From an uncultured Alphaproteobacteria bacterium (GTDB taxonomy: Bacteria; Pseudomonadota; Alphaproteobacteria; Micropepsales; Micropepsaceae): DNA of 64,000 bases. The notes beneath the pieces were generated by a model. That model was given only the letters and a program-made list of their open reading frames with translations, was not told the DNA's origin and searched no databases. The DNA lies in contig CADEFU010000003.1 in the NCBI GenBank assembly GCA_902826695.1, forward strand, positions 124,001-188,000, in the 5' to 3' direction. Position 1 is the stretch's first letter; each line of letters starts with the position of its first letter. Shown in pieces: positions 55,982 to 64,000 of this stretch. A program made the position numbers and the translations under genes.

Positions 55982-58327
55982 CTAGAACCGGTGCCCGACC
56001 TTGAGGCCGTAGGTCCGCGGCTGCTGTGGCACTTCGTACGGCTGCGCACCGCAAGTCTGAATGGCGCACTCCGTGTAGCGCCCGAGCAACGCTCGCTCGT
56101 CGAACACGTTGTTCACGTAGAAGTCCACCGTGAACGTGCTGGTGTCGAACCCTGTGGAGAGATCGACCAGTGTATACGAGGGAAGGCGGCCGATGATCGC
56201 CGATTCCACGGCACGCAGATCGATGCCCGAGTCCGCAGAGTAAACGAGTGCACCTTGCGCGTAGCCGTCCCAACCATAGAAGTCGAACGTATAGCGGCCG
56301 ATGAGGTTGGCCTTGAAGTTCGGCACGACCGGCAATTCGTTGACCGCCGGCGGGAAGCCCGGTCCGCCCTCAAACTCGGTGTCGAGCAGCGTGGCCGACC
56401 CTGTCAGCGTGAAGTTGTCGCTGACCACCCAGGCGATGTCCGTCTCGATGCCCTTGATCGTCGCATGACCTGCGTTCTGGATTTGCGTAAGCCCGTTCGC
56501 CCCTAAGAACGAGAACTGGAAATCCTCCCACACCTCCCAGAACACGGCGCCGTTGAAGCGAAGTGTCCCATCGGCAAGCGTGGTCTTCCAGCCGAACTCG
56601 TAGTTCGTGAGGAAGTCGGAGTCGTACGGTGCGAGACTCCCGCGCCGGTTGACACCACCAGGCCGGTAGCCCGTGGACCACGTCGCATAGACCATCCGGT
56701 CGCTGTCGATCTTGTACGCCAGGTTGAGGCGATGCGTGTAGCCCTCCTCTTCAGTCAACTTATTGAGGTTCGTACACGGCGCGTCAGGAGTTGTCGGCGG
56801 ACGTACAAATCCTGGCTCGCCGCAAGCAAGTTCACCGGGAGTCAGAGCGCGCGCCTCCGGCGTGCTGACATCGAATCCATACGCGGTCGTAAATGCACCC
56901 GAGAACCCGAAGAAGCCCTCAAGCGAGTTCTCCGACTTGAAGAAGCGCAAGCCTCCCGTCGCCGTCAGCTTTTCGGTTATGTCGAACGACACTTCGCCGA
57001 AGATCGCCTTGTCGATGTCGATGCGCTTCTGCGACGTCAGCCAGATCGTGTCCGGCAGCGTCGAGATCGAGTGGCCGGGAAAGAACCCGTCCAGCACGTA
57101 GCGCTGATAGATGTCGTGCACCTGGCGCTGATAGAACAAACCCGCGATGAAGCGGAACCGGTCCTCGCCCGGTGACGCGAAGCGAAGCTCGTGGCTTTCC
57201 TTCGTATAGCCGTCGCGTCCGATAATCCGTTGCGCCGGATTGATCAGCGTGCCGCCGGGGATGACGCCATCGCTCGTGAAGTACGAGCCGTAGCCCAACA
57301 CCGTATCGTAGAAGAAGCCGTAGTCGGCATAGTCCGACTGCGAGTCGACGGTGCGGTTGAGGTAGCCGCTCGCGACCGTCATATCCAAGTTCGCGATCTT
57401 ACCTTCGACCGTCAGCGCCGCCATATACCAGCGGTCATGTCCCGTCTCGGGAAACCAATGCGTGACCTCAAGATCGCCGACCGCGGGGTCGTACGAAAAG
57501 ATGCCGTTCGATTTCTGGTCCTGGCCCATCAACGTCGGCGTGACGGTCCAGTTGTCGTCGAGGTCGATCTTCAACGCCATGCGCGCGCCGTAGGTCTCGA
57601 CGTCGTTGTAGTTGTCGTCCGCCCGGTCGAAGTTGTCGTCCAGAATACCCGACGTCGGGTAAAGCCGCGTACCCGGAACGTTGTCGATGTACCCCGCGTC
57701 ATACTTGTTCCAGCCGACGATGCGGATCGCCGCGTTATCGGACAACGGCACGTTGACGTAGCCCTCAAGCGAGCCGCCGATCCCGCCGTGTTCAACCGAA
57801 TTCACTTCGCCGCTAATCGCCGCCGCGAATTCGGCCGTGTCCGGCTTGTTCGTGATAATCCGGATCGTCCCCGACTGCGAGTTCGCGCCATAGAGCGTGC
57901 CTTGCGGCCCGGCCAGCGCCTCGACGCGCTGAATGTCGTACACATGAACGTCGAGAGCGCCCTGGATCGTCGTGATCGGAATTTCGTCGATATAGGTGCC
58001 CACGCTCGGCGACGGGCCCGAGTGGTTCCGGTTTTCACCGCTCGCCACGCCACGCATGTAAACGCCCACGAACCCGGGGCTTGTCGGCTGGATCGTCACG
58101 TTCGGCAAGAACTTGCTGAAGTCCCCGATGTCGGAGACCTGCAACTCTTCCAGCTTCTTCGTGCTCAAGACCTGCACCGACGCCGGAACGTCCTGCAGCG
58201 CTTGGGAGCGCTTTTGCGCCGTCACGGTAACTTTTTCGACTTGTCCCTTCTCGTCTGCTGCCATCGCCGGCATAACGCCGGTCAGAGCCGTCGTCGCCAA
58301 CAGCACGCTCGTCCATCTCAAGTTCAT
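55982..58327 (-). CDS. TonB-dependent outer-membrane receptor
   Basis: A 781-residue protein. Signal peptide to about residue 23; a plug domain at about 35-165 (VTVTAQKRSQALQDVPASVQ, FVGVYMRGVAS, VEALAGPQGTLYGANSQSG); a 22-strand-type beta barrel ending in RTYGLKVGHRF. It imports a ligand (siderophore, vitamin or sugar) with TonB energy. The substrate is unknown. The sulfotransferase gene ends 20 bp upstream on the same strand, so the two are probably one transcript. Confidence 0.95.
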   Translation of the reverse strand: MNLRWTSVLLATTALTGVMPAMAADEKGQVEKVTVTAQKRSQALQDVPASVQVLSTKKLEELQVSDIGDFSKFLPNVTIQPTSPGFVGVYMRGVASGENRNHSGPSPSVGTYIDEIPITTIQGALDVHVYDIQRVEALAGPQGTLYGANSQSGTIRIITNKPDTAEFAAAISGEVNSVEHGGIGGSLEGYVNVPLSDNAAIRIVGWNKYDAGYIDNVPGTRLYPTSGILDDNFDRADDNYNDVETYGARMALKIDLDDNWTVTPTLMGQDQKSNGIFSYDPAVGDLEVTHWFPETGHDRWYMAALTVEGKIANLDMTVASGYLNRTVDSQSDYADYGFFYDTVLGYGSYFTSDGVIPGGTLINPAQRIIGRDGYTKESHELRFASPGEDRFRFIAGLFYQRQVHDIYQRYVLDGFFPGHSISTLPDTIWLTSQKRIDIDKAIFGEVSFDITEKLTATGGLRFFKSENSLEGFFGFSGAFTTAYGFDVSTPEARALTPGELACGEPGFVRPPTTPDAPCTNLNKLTEEEGYTHRLNLAYKIDSDRMVYATWSTGYRPGGVNRRGSLAPYDSDFLTNYEFGWKTTLADGTLRFNGAVFWEVWEDFQFSFLGANGLTQIQNAGHATIKGIETDIAWVVSDNFTLTGSATLLDTEFEGGPGFPPAVNELPVVPNFKANLIGRYTFDFYGWDGYAQGALVYSADSGIDLRAVESAIIGRLPSYTLVDLSTGFDTSTFTVDFYVNNVFDERALLGRYTECAIQTCGAQPYEVPQQPRTYGLKVGHRF

Positions 58328-58347
58328 AGTGCCCCCACTGTTTTGGT

Positions 58348-60168
58348 CTAGTTTTTCTGCTCAAGTGCCGGCCCGAGCGCTTCGCGCAGCGGTTCCAGCC
58401 ATTCCTCGTAGTTTCGCCACTGCTCAACGGCGTCTTTGAAAATCGGACGCCGCACTTGCTCCGAACTCGCCGTACGCACGGCGCGCTCCGTCTCGTTGAA
58501 TCTCAGGCAAGCGTCCTCAAACGGAAGCCCGCAATAATCCAGCAACCGCCGCACCTCGCCCTCGGTGTCGGCAACCATGCGCTCGTACTGCACTCGATGA
58601 ACCCGCCCGGGCAGAACCTCATCGAAATGCGCCATCAGCTCGACATAGTCGCGGTAGTAGCGCCCCAGTTCGGCGAGGTCGTAAGTGAACATTTGCCCGC
58701 GGGCGAAGTGCTGCTTGAACGCCGAGAAGCAGCTCGCCATCGGATGGCGCCGCGCATCGATGATCTTGGCGTTCGGTAGGATCAAATGGATCATGCCGAC
58801 ATGCGCAAAATTGTTCGGCATCTTGTCGATGAAGAAAGGCCGCGCGCTTTTCCGCTGGATGCGGGTGCGCGCAATGTACTCGTCGCCGAGCGCTCTGATC
58901 TGCTCGACGTCGAGGTCGCTGAGGGTTTCCGGATACTTCGGCCCATCCGACTTCGATCTAGGCTCGCCCAGTGCGCGCGCCAGGTGCGAAATATCGGGTA
59001 GCTCCATCGTCCCCTCGACCTGGCTGTGGCTTGAGAGGATCTGTTCGATCAGGGTCGACCCGGCACGTGGCAACCCCACGACAAAGATCGGGTCGGCAGA
59101 CTGAGCCCCCCAACGTTCGCGCGCCGCGAAGAAGTCTCGTGTGAAAAGTGCGCGCGATCGGCGAACGTGCGCGGTCGTTTCGTCGGCGCTGTAGACACCG
59201 TTGCGCCGGCGCAGCGCGTTGCCCTTCGCGTAGTGCGCGAACGATGCCGGATATTCCTTCGCGTCTTCAAGCGCTTTACCCAGCGAGAAGTCGAGGTGAT
59301 AGCGATCCTCGTCCCGCAAGTCCGCCCGCGCCAACGCTTTGCGCATCGCTTCGGTTTCTTCAGGTGCGAATCGGAACGTCTTCAGATTGGCAAGGCTCCA
59401 ATAGGCCTCGCCGAACCACGGCGTGATCGCGAGACACTTGCGATAGGCTGCAATGCACTCGTCCTGACGTCCGGTCGCGCGCAACGCGTGGCCATAGCTC
59501 AACCAAAGCCGCGGTTCGTCCGGCGCTTCCTTCAGCAGTTTGATGTAGAGCGGGACCGCCGCCTCGTACGCGCCGAGCCGTGCCAGCGCCGCCGCCTTCA
59601 GATTCCGGTACCCGAAGTTGCCGGCATCCTTCTCAAGCAACCGATCGATCTCGCGAAGCGCCAGCTCGCCTTTCTGTTGCTTGTAGAGAACGATCGCATA
59701 GTTGTGCCGCGCAGCTTCGAAGCTTGGCGCCAGCTCAAGCGCTCGCGCCAAAAGCAACTCCGCATCGCTGTGACGTCCAAGCCGCGCGCCGACTTCCGCC
59801 AGCATCCGTATCGCAGCAACGTCCGTCGGCGCTTTTTTCAGGTGGTCACGCAGCTGATGCTCAGCGATCGAAAGCTTGTTCGCAGCAAGCGCCGCCGCAG
59901 CTTCCATTAACCGTGGATCGCTTACCGAAGCTTTGATTGCCTGCGCGTACGCGCGATCCGCCCTGTCGCCGTCGCCCGACGCCGTCAGCCGGTCGCCAAG
60001 CATGCGATATGCAACCGCGAGAAGTTTCAGCGCCTCGGCCTGCCCGGGAACGACTTTAAGGATCTCGTGTACTTGCTCGATCGCAAGGGCCGGGTCGCGC
60101 GCGAGCAGGCGCTGCGCTTGCGCAAGCGCGAAAGCCAAATCGCCCGTGTGCTGAGCCACGGCCCCCAT
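58348..60168 (-). CDS. TPR-repeat sulfotransferase
   Basis: A 606-residue protein. Residues about 15-320 are TPR repeats (SWLSYGHA-like helices such as RLWLSYGHALRATGRQDECI). The sulfotransferase domain follows with the PAPS-binding GLPRAGSTLIEQILSSHSQV and the later DKMPNNFAHVG and ARRHPMASCFSAFK. It likely sulfates a protein, sugar or lipid. No signal peptide, so it works inside the cell. Start at 60168; an upstream Met is less supported. Pairs of this kind with TonB receptors recur in alphaproteobacteria. Confidence 0.92.
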   Translation of the reverse strand: MGAVAQHTGDLAFALAQAQRLLARDPALAIEQVHEILKVVPGQAEALKLLAVAYRMLGDRLTASGDGDRADRAYAQAIKASVSDPRLMEAAAALAANKLSIAEHQLRDHLKKAPTDVAAIRMLAEVGARLGRHSDAELLLARALELAPSFEAARHNYAIVLYKQQKGELALREIDRLLEKDAGNFGYRNLKAAALARLGAYEAAVPLYIKLLKEAPDEPRLWLSYGHALRATGRQDECIAAYRKCLAITPWFGEAYWSLANLKTFRFAPEETEAMRKALARADLRDEDRYHLDFSLGKALEDAKEYPASFAHYAKGNALRRRNGVYSADETTAHVRRSRALFTRDFFAARERWGAQSADPIFVVGLPRAGSTLIEQILSSHSQVEGTMELPDISHLARALGEPRSKSDGPKYPETLSDLDVEQIRALGDEYIARTRIQRKSARPFFIDKMPNNFAHVGMIHLILPNAKIIDARRHPMASCFSAFKQHFARGQMFTYDLAELGRYYRDYVELMAHFDEVLPGRVHRVQYERMVADTEGEVRRLLDYCGLPFEDACLRFNETERAVRTASSEQVRRPIFKDAVEQWRNYEEWLEPLREALGPALEQKN

Positions 60169-60293
60169 GCGGAATGCCCCCACAATCCCCAAGCGAATAC
60201 CGCCAGACCTGGCGCGCCTTAGCAACCGACAATTGTGGCCGGGCGGCGCCCAGGTGATTCCCCTGTCAGGCGAAATCTTTGGAATTCCGCGTG

Positions 60294-61010
60294 CTACTGC
60301 GGATCTGGCCCGTTGCCCGGCAAATACACCGAGTACTCAAAACCGGATCCGGCGCTCTGGGTCGTGGTCACGAAGCCGTTGCGGCGGTCGCGCATGTGAT
60401 CGACATAGGGTCTAAGCCCGTTTTTGAAGAACTTCACATTGTCCGCGAACACCACCGAGCCGCGGCGCAGCTTTGGCTTCAACATTTCGACGATCGGAAT
60501 ATAGGCATCGTTCCAACCGTCCAGCAGGACCATGTCGATGGGCCCTTCGACGTCACGCAACGTTTCCAGCGCATCGCCGCACCGGACTTCGACAAAGCCG
60601 TTCAGACCGGCGTCGGCAAGATTGACGGCAGCGGCCTCGGCTTTCGTAGGTTCGATCTCTGTCGTAATGACCCCGCCGCCGCCGTTGTCGCGAACAGCCG
60701 CCGCAAGATAGATCGTGGAAAATCCAAACCCGGTTCCGAACTCGACGATGCGCCGCGCGTTAATCGCGCGCGCGGTCGTGTACATCAACTCGCCGGCCTC
60801 ATAGCCGACCTTCACATATGTGTACTTGAGCCACGGTGACACCGCCTCGAACCAAGACCGTCCGCGAAGCAGTGCGAACAGACCCGTTGGAAACGCCCTC
60901 GCGATCACAATCCTGTCGTGCTTGGATTCTCGATGAAGCCGGTCGAGCGTTGCACCGACCTTCGGGTCGCCCGGCATCCACAAGGCGCCAGCATTCCATT
61001 GACGTGACAT
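60294..61010 (-). CDS. Class I SAM-dependent methyltransferase (O-methyltransferase-like)
   Basis: A 238-residue protein. The SAM site is in RIVEFGTGFGFSTIYLAAAV with the acidic end in GVITTEIEPTKAEAA; IDMVLLDGWNDAYIPIVEML and SVVFADNVKFFKNGL are the O-methyltransferase-type blocks (COG4122). The substrate is unknown. It lies 125 bp upstream of the sulfotransferase on the same strand; both could modify the same compound. Confidence 0.88.
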   Translation of the reverse strand: MSRQWNAGALWMPGDPKVGATLDRLHRESKHDRIVIARAFPTGLFALLRGRSWFEAVSPWLKYTYVKVGYEAGELMYTTARAINARRIVEFGTGFGFSTIYLAAAVRDNGGGGVITTEIEPTKAEAAAVNLADAGLNGFVEVRCGDALETLRDVEGPIDMVLLDGWNDAYIPIVEMLKPKLRRGSVVFADNVKFFKNGLRPYVDHMRDRRNGFVTTTQSAGSGFEYSVYLPGNGPDPQ

Positions 61011-61124
61011 TCGGTCCCCTAGATTAACGCGACTGTGCCGTTGCCAACCGCGGCAGGCAAGGGCACGAAAACTGCCGTTTGCGCGAGGGCTCGCAGGGCC
61101 TAAACTGCGGTCAAGGAGTTAATA

Positions 61125-64000
61125 GTGTCGCAAGAGGGTCAGACGCCGGGGGCGCAGGGCAAGGAGGCGGAGCGTCAGCTCCGCCCCGGTTCGCGCTTCG
61201 ACGCGCCTTCTATCGCGACGGCCTCGCTGATCACCGTCCTTTTTGCGGATGTCGTTTCGTCGACGGTCCAGATCGCAGACTTGGATATCGAAGAAGCGCA
61301 AGAGCTGCTTGACCAAGCTGTTGCCCGCATGCGCCAGCGCGTCCGTCAGTTTGGCGGCACTGTTGCGCGCGTTCAAGGTGACGGGGTTATGGCGATCTTT
61401 GGAGCGCCGAGCGCGTACGAAGACCATGCGCTGCGCGCCTGTTGTGCCGGTCAGGCAATCTGCGACGACTTCAGTGCATTGCCGGGTGCCGGCACCGGCG
61501 GGTTCAACGGCGTGCGAGTTGGCATCCACTCCGGCCGGGCGCTGATCCGCGCCTTGAAGAGCGGCCGCGTCGACGACTATGACGCAGTCGGTCCCGACGT
61601 CAATTTCACCGCCAAGGTCGAAAGAGATGCGCCGTCGAATCGCGTCCTGCTGACCGGCGAAACACTGGCGCTTGCGGGCCCCATGGTCGCAGCCGACGCG
61701 CGCGGTCAACTGACCGTCGCGCCTCAGCGCACGCTGAGCCTCTATGAACTGCGCGGCATCAATTTTGATCGAAATCTGACGCACGTGCTCGACAGCGATC
61801 ATGAGTCACCTCTGATCGGGCGCGAAGCGACGCTTGAACATGTGCTCGGCATGATCGATGCGAAGTCGCCGAGCGGAACCTCGATCGCACTCATCGGCGA
61901 AGCCGGCATCGGCAAGACGCGTCTGTCGCATGAAGTGGCCCGCACAGTGCGGGCTCTTGGCTTGCGGGTGGAGGAACTCGCAGGCATTTCGGTCCTCCGG
62001 CGAACGCCGTTCTCGTCCCTGAGATCCTTCGTGCGCAATCTCTTGGGATGCAGTCCCGCGGCGGCTGGGGAGGATCTGCACCGGGCCGCCGCGAGCCACC
62101 AGGTCCCGCCGGGACTCCGCGCTGGGCTGGTGGAAACCGCCGGCGCGACAATTGAAGATCGCGATTGGAGCGCCCTCACCGCGCAAGCGCGTCGCGAAAC
62201 CATGCTTGCCGCCATCGCCGATCTGGTGGAGCGAACGGCGCGCCACCAGCCGCTTTTGATCCTGGTCGAAGACGTCCACCACCTGGATGCGGAGACCGCC
62301 GACCTCTTGGTCGTACTTCACCGCCTGACCGCCCGCCTGCCTGTGTGGCTGTTGCTGACCGCCCGCGCGCCGGCTCGTGAGGAAGCAGCCCGTGCAGCCA
62401 ACGAAATCATCGACTTGGCGCCGCTCGCAGTCGAAGAGGCGAAGGAGTTCTGCCGGTTCTTCTCTGCGCCCGGCGCGCCGCGCGACCACGGCCTTGTCGA
62501 CAGACTCGTTCAGCGCGCGGCAGGCAACCCATTCTTCCTGCAAGAACTCTTGCGAATGCCTGCGGCCGAACACAAAGACGCGGATGCGACGCCGCTCTCG
62601 ATCGGAAGCCTCGTCCAATCGCGGATGGCCGGGCTCTCGCCAGCGGCGCGGCGCGTCATGCTCGGTGCGGGCATCCTCGGTGCGGAGATTGAGCGCCCCA
62701 TTTTGGCTGCAACGAGCGAGGTCGAAGAGAGCGAGCTTGATGCGATCTTGGGCGAACTTGAGGCCCAGCATCTGATCGATGCTTCGAGCCGGGACAAAGT
62801 CAGGTTTCGCCACGAATTGTTCCGGGGCGGGGCGCTGATGACGTTGCTTCGAGCCGAAGCGGTTGAGATTCACGCCCGCGCCGCAGCCGCCTTCGAAAAG
62901 CAAACGAACGCTTCCGCCGCGACGCTCGAACGCCTCGCCTACCATGCCGAACGTTCGGGCCAGATCGAGAAGGCGCTGAAGCAACTCGTGACCGCTTGCC
63001 AGCTCGGTGTCCGCACGTCGTCGCAAAAGACGATCCGCGCCCTCTACGATTGGGCGATGCGCATGAAGCCGTCGCTGCCCGAGCCCGCGAAGGGTCCGTT
63101 GCTCGATCTCGTGATGACGAGCCTTGACGCCCTGCAGCAATCGGGAGATGCCGAAGAGTACGAACGCGCGATGCTGCTCGCGATCGAACTCTGCGAGGCG
63201 CGCGGAGAGCGCCTGCGCGAAGGCATCGTGCGTGCGCACTATTCTGTGTTCAACTGGATTTGGTCGCGCCACGACGTGGCGGGCGTGAACGCGGATATTG
63301 CGCTCAAGGTCGCAAAAGAGACCGGCTTCTTTGCGCTTCGCGACAGCGCGCAGTCGATGACCGCGCACATCTTGCACGGCGTCGGCCGCCTCGATGATGC
63401 GATCGAGACCTACATAGACCTCATCAACCTCTACAGCCCCGAGGACGAGCGCTCGACCTTCGGACGCATGTTCTTCCCGAGCGTGCGCTCCTGCGCGTTC
63501 CTGGCGTCGTTCCTCCTCGATCGCGGCCGCATCGCCGACGCGAAGAGCTACATCGAGCGCGGCGAGCGAATTCTGGGCGATATCGACCAGCCCTATTCTC
63601 GCGTCTTGATCACGAATGCCCATGGCCGCCTCGCGCTGGCCACGGGCGATGCGGAAAAGGCGGTGGCGCTGCTCGAAAAGACGCTCGACGCCTGCATCAA
63701 GGGGCAGATCTATCTGGTCGAACCCTCCGCCGCGGGCGAACTCGCGACCGCACTCGTGCGCGTGGGCCGTCCTGAGCAAGCGCGCGAGATCGCGCGCCCG
63801 ATCATCGAACAAAAGCGCTATCTGCGTTCCGGCCGCTACGCCGCGGTTCGGGTATTCCGCGGTCTCGCCGAGGCGGAGCTGGCGTGCGGCAACGGCGCGG
63901 CGGCCCTGGCCACGATCGACGAGGGCCTGCTGATGGCGATCGAAAACAAAGAACCGATCCACGTCGCGCAAACCCGTTATGTGCGCGGGCTCGCCCTCAT
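61125..64000 (+). CDS. Class III nucleotide cyclase fused to AAA ATPase and TPR-like region (partial)
   Basis: The frame is open from GTG 61125 to the right edge (958 codons). AAGGAG at 61113-61118 is six bases before the GTG. Residues about 33-215 are a cyclase domain: metal Asp42 in FADVVSST and Asp86 in VQGDGVMAIFG. Where the family usually has the substrate Lys before this motif there is Arg82, and the NxxxR catalytic pair is N160...K164. Residues about 229-480 are an AAA ATPase with Walker A GEAGIGKT (258-265) and Walker B LLILVEDVHHLD. TPR-like helices follow to the end. It belongs to the LuxR/cyclase-AAA signalling group; the cut tail may carry further domains. Confidence 0.9.
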   Translation, partial: MSQEGQTPGAQGKEAERQLRPGSRFDAPSIATASLITVLFADVVSSTVQIADLDIEEAQELLDQAVARMRQRVRQFGGTVARVQGDGVMAIFGAPSAYEDHALRACCAGQAICDDFSALPGAGTGGFNGVRVGIHSGRALIRALKSGRVDDYDAVGPDVNFTAKVERDAPSNRVLLTGETLALAGPMVAADARGQLTVAPQRTLSLYELRGINFDRNLTHVLDSDHESPLIGREATLEHVLGMIDAKSPSGTSIALIGEAGIGKTRLSHEVARTVRALGLRVEELAGISVLRRTPFSSLRSFVRNLLGCSPAAAGEDLHRAAASHQVPPGLRAGLVETAGATIEDRDWSALTAQARRETMLAAIADLVERTARHQPLLILVEDVHHLDAETADLLVVLHRLTARLPVWLLLTARAPAREEAARAANEIIDLAPLAVEEAKEFCRFFSAPGAPRDHGLVDRLVQRAAGNPFFLQELLRMPAAEHKDADATPLSIGSLVQSRMAGLSPAARRVMLGAGILGAEIERPILAATSEVEESELDAILGELEAQHLIDASSRDKVRFRHELFRGGALMTLLRAEAVEIHARAAAAFEKQTNASAATLERLAYHAERSGQIEKALKQLVTACQLGVRTSSQKTIRALYDWAMRMKPSLPEPAKGPLLDLVMTSLDALQQSGDAEEYERAMLLAIELCEARGERLREGIVRAHYSVFNWIWSRHDVAGVNADIALKVAKETGFFALRDSAQSMTAHILHGVGRLDDAIETYIDLINLYSPEDERSTFGRMFFPSVRSCAFLASFLLDRGRIADAKSYIERGERILGDIDQPYSRVLITNAHGRLALATGDAEKAVALLEKTLDACIKGQIYLVEPSAAGELATALVRVGRPEQAREIARPIIEQKRYLRSGRYAAVRVFRGLAEAELACGNGAAALATIDEGLLMAIENKEPIHVAQTRYVRGLAL

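Noticed and set aside
61806..63971. 721-codon minus-strand open frame at the right end
   Set aside because: It is antisense to the cyclase-AAA gene, whose plus-strand motifs are clear.

Overview
The window looks like chromosomal DNA of a high-GC alphaproteobacterium. The evidence is gene order and family content: xseA-DUF2093-M23 peptidase; a lipid A block (pmbA, inositol phosphatase-like, DUF4170, MsbA-like ABC transporter, DUF374, waaA, lpxK, acyltransferase); and the classical alphaproteobacterial aa3 oxidase block coxB-coxA-ctaB-coxF-ctaG-coxC-DUF983-surf1 followed by thrC and an M16 peptidase. The GCS2-type glutamate-cysteine ligase and the TonB receptor/TPR-sulfotransferase pair also fit. 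A Micropepsales/Caulobacterales-like lineage is possible, but I cannot fix the order.

Layout. 1-2575: end of an unknown gene, a gene-poor stretch with a possible gene relic, a lower-GC two-gene module (DUF488 protein plus a conserved unknown partner), then an xseA leader carrying a CTAACG motif cluster. 2576-5529: xseA, DUF2093, Tat/Sec-exported M23 peptidase and a SnoaL-like protein. 5526-13908 (minus): lipid A/Kdo synthesis and export with pmbA (tldE) at the head. 14031-23309: housekeeping (ogt-like, protein methyltransferase, desaturase, MAPEG, ubiA, rsmE, gshA, GST, DMT transporter, DUF1993). 23456-24277: unknown lower-GC membrane protein. 24309-31216: catabolic-looking cluster (MBL hydrolase, acyl-CoA synthetase, Tat amidohydrolase, serine hydrolase, Rieske oxygenase) with a long fold-back element at 30030-30191. 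31225-32649: tldD. 32873-38966: cytochrome c oxidase operon and assembly factors, running into thrC, M16 peptidase, GNAT and FKBP. 43228-48352: GGDEF/EAL protein, YqgE, an orphan DsbD N-terminal domain protein and a peroxiredoxin closed by a strong terminator.

48451-55933 is the most distinctive accessory part. It holds a 2185-residue secreted RHS/YD-repeat protein with an unrecognised 195-residue C-terminal tip, a small polytopic membrane protein 4 bp behind it, and, divergently across a 57-bp overlapping promoter region, a small secreted protein made of one YD repeat and an Ig/cadherin-like domain. Base composition is visibly lower than in the flanks (one hand-counted 60-base line each: about 55% versus about 67% GC), which suggests transfer. 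55982-61010 holds a TonB-dependent receptor, a TPR-sulfotransferase and a methyltransferase. 61125 to the right edge is a class III nucleotide cyclase fused to an AAA ATPase and TPR-like region, cut by the window end.

No rRNA, tRNA, transposase, integrase or CRISPR array was recognised. The best candidates for undescribed biology are the RHS/membrane-protein/YD-Ig locus, the DUF488 pair, the fold-back element and the CTAACG cluster. All functional statements on these are inference from sequence alone.
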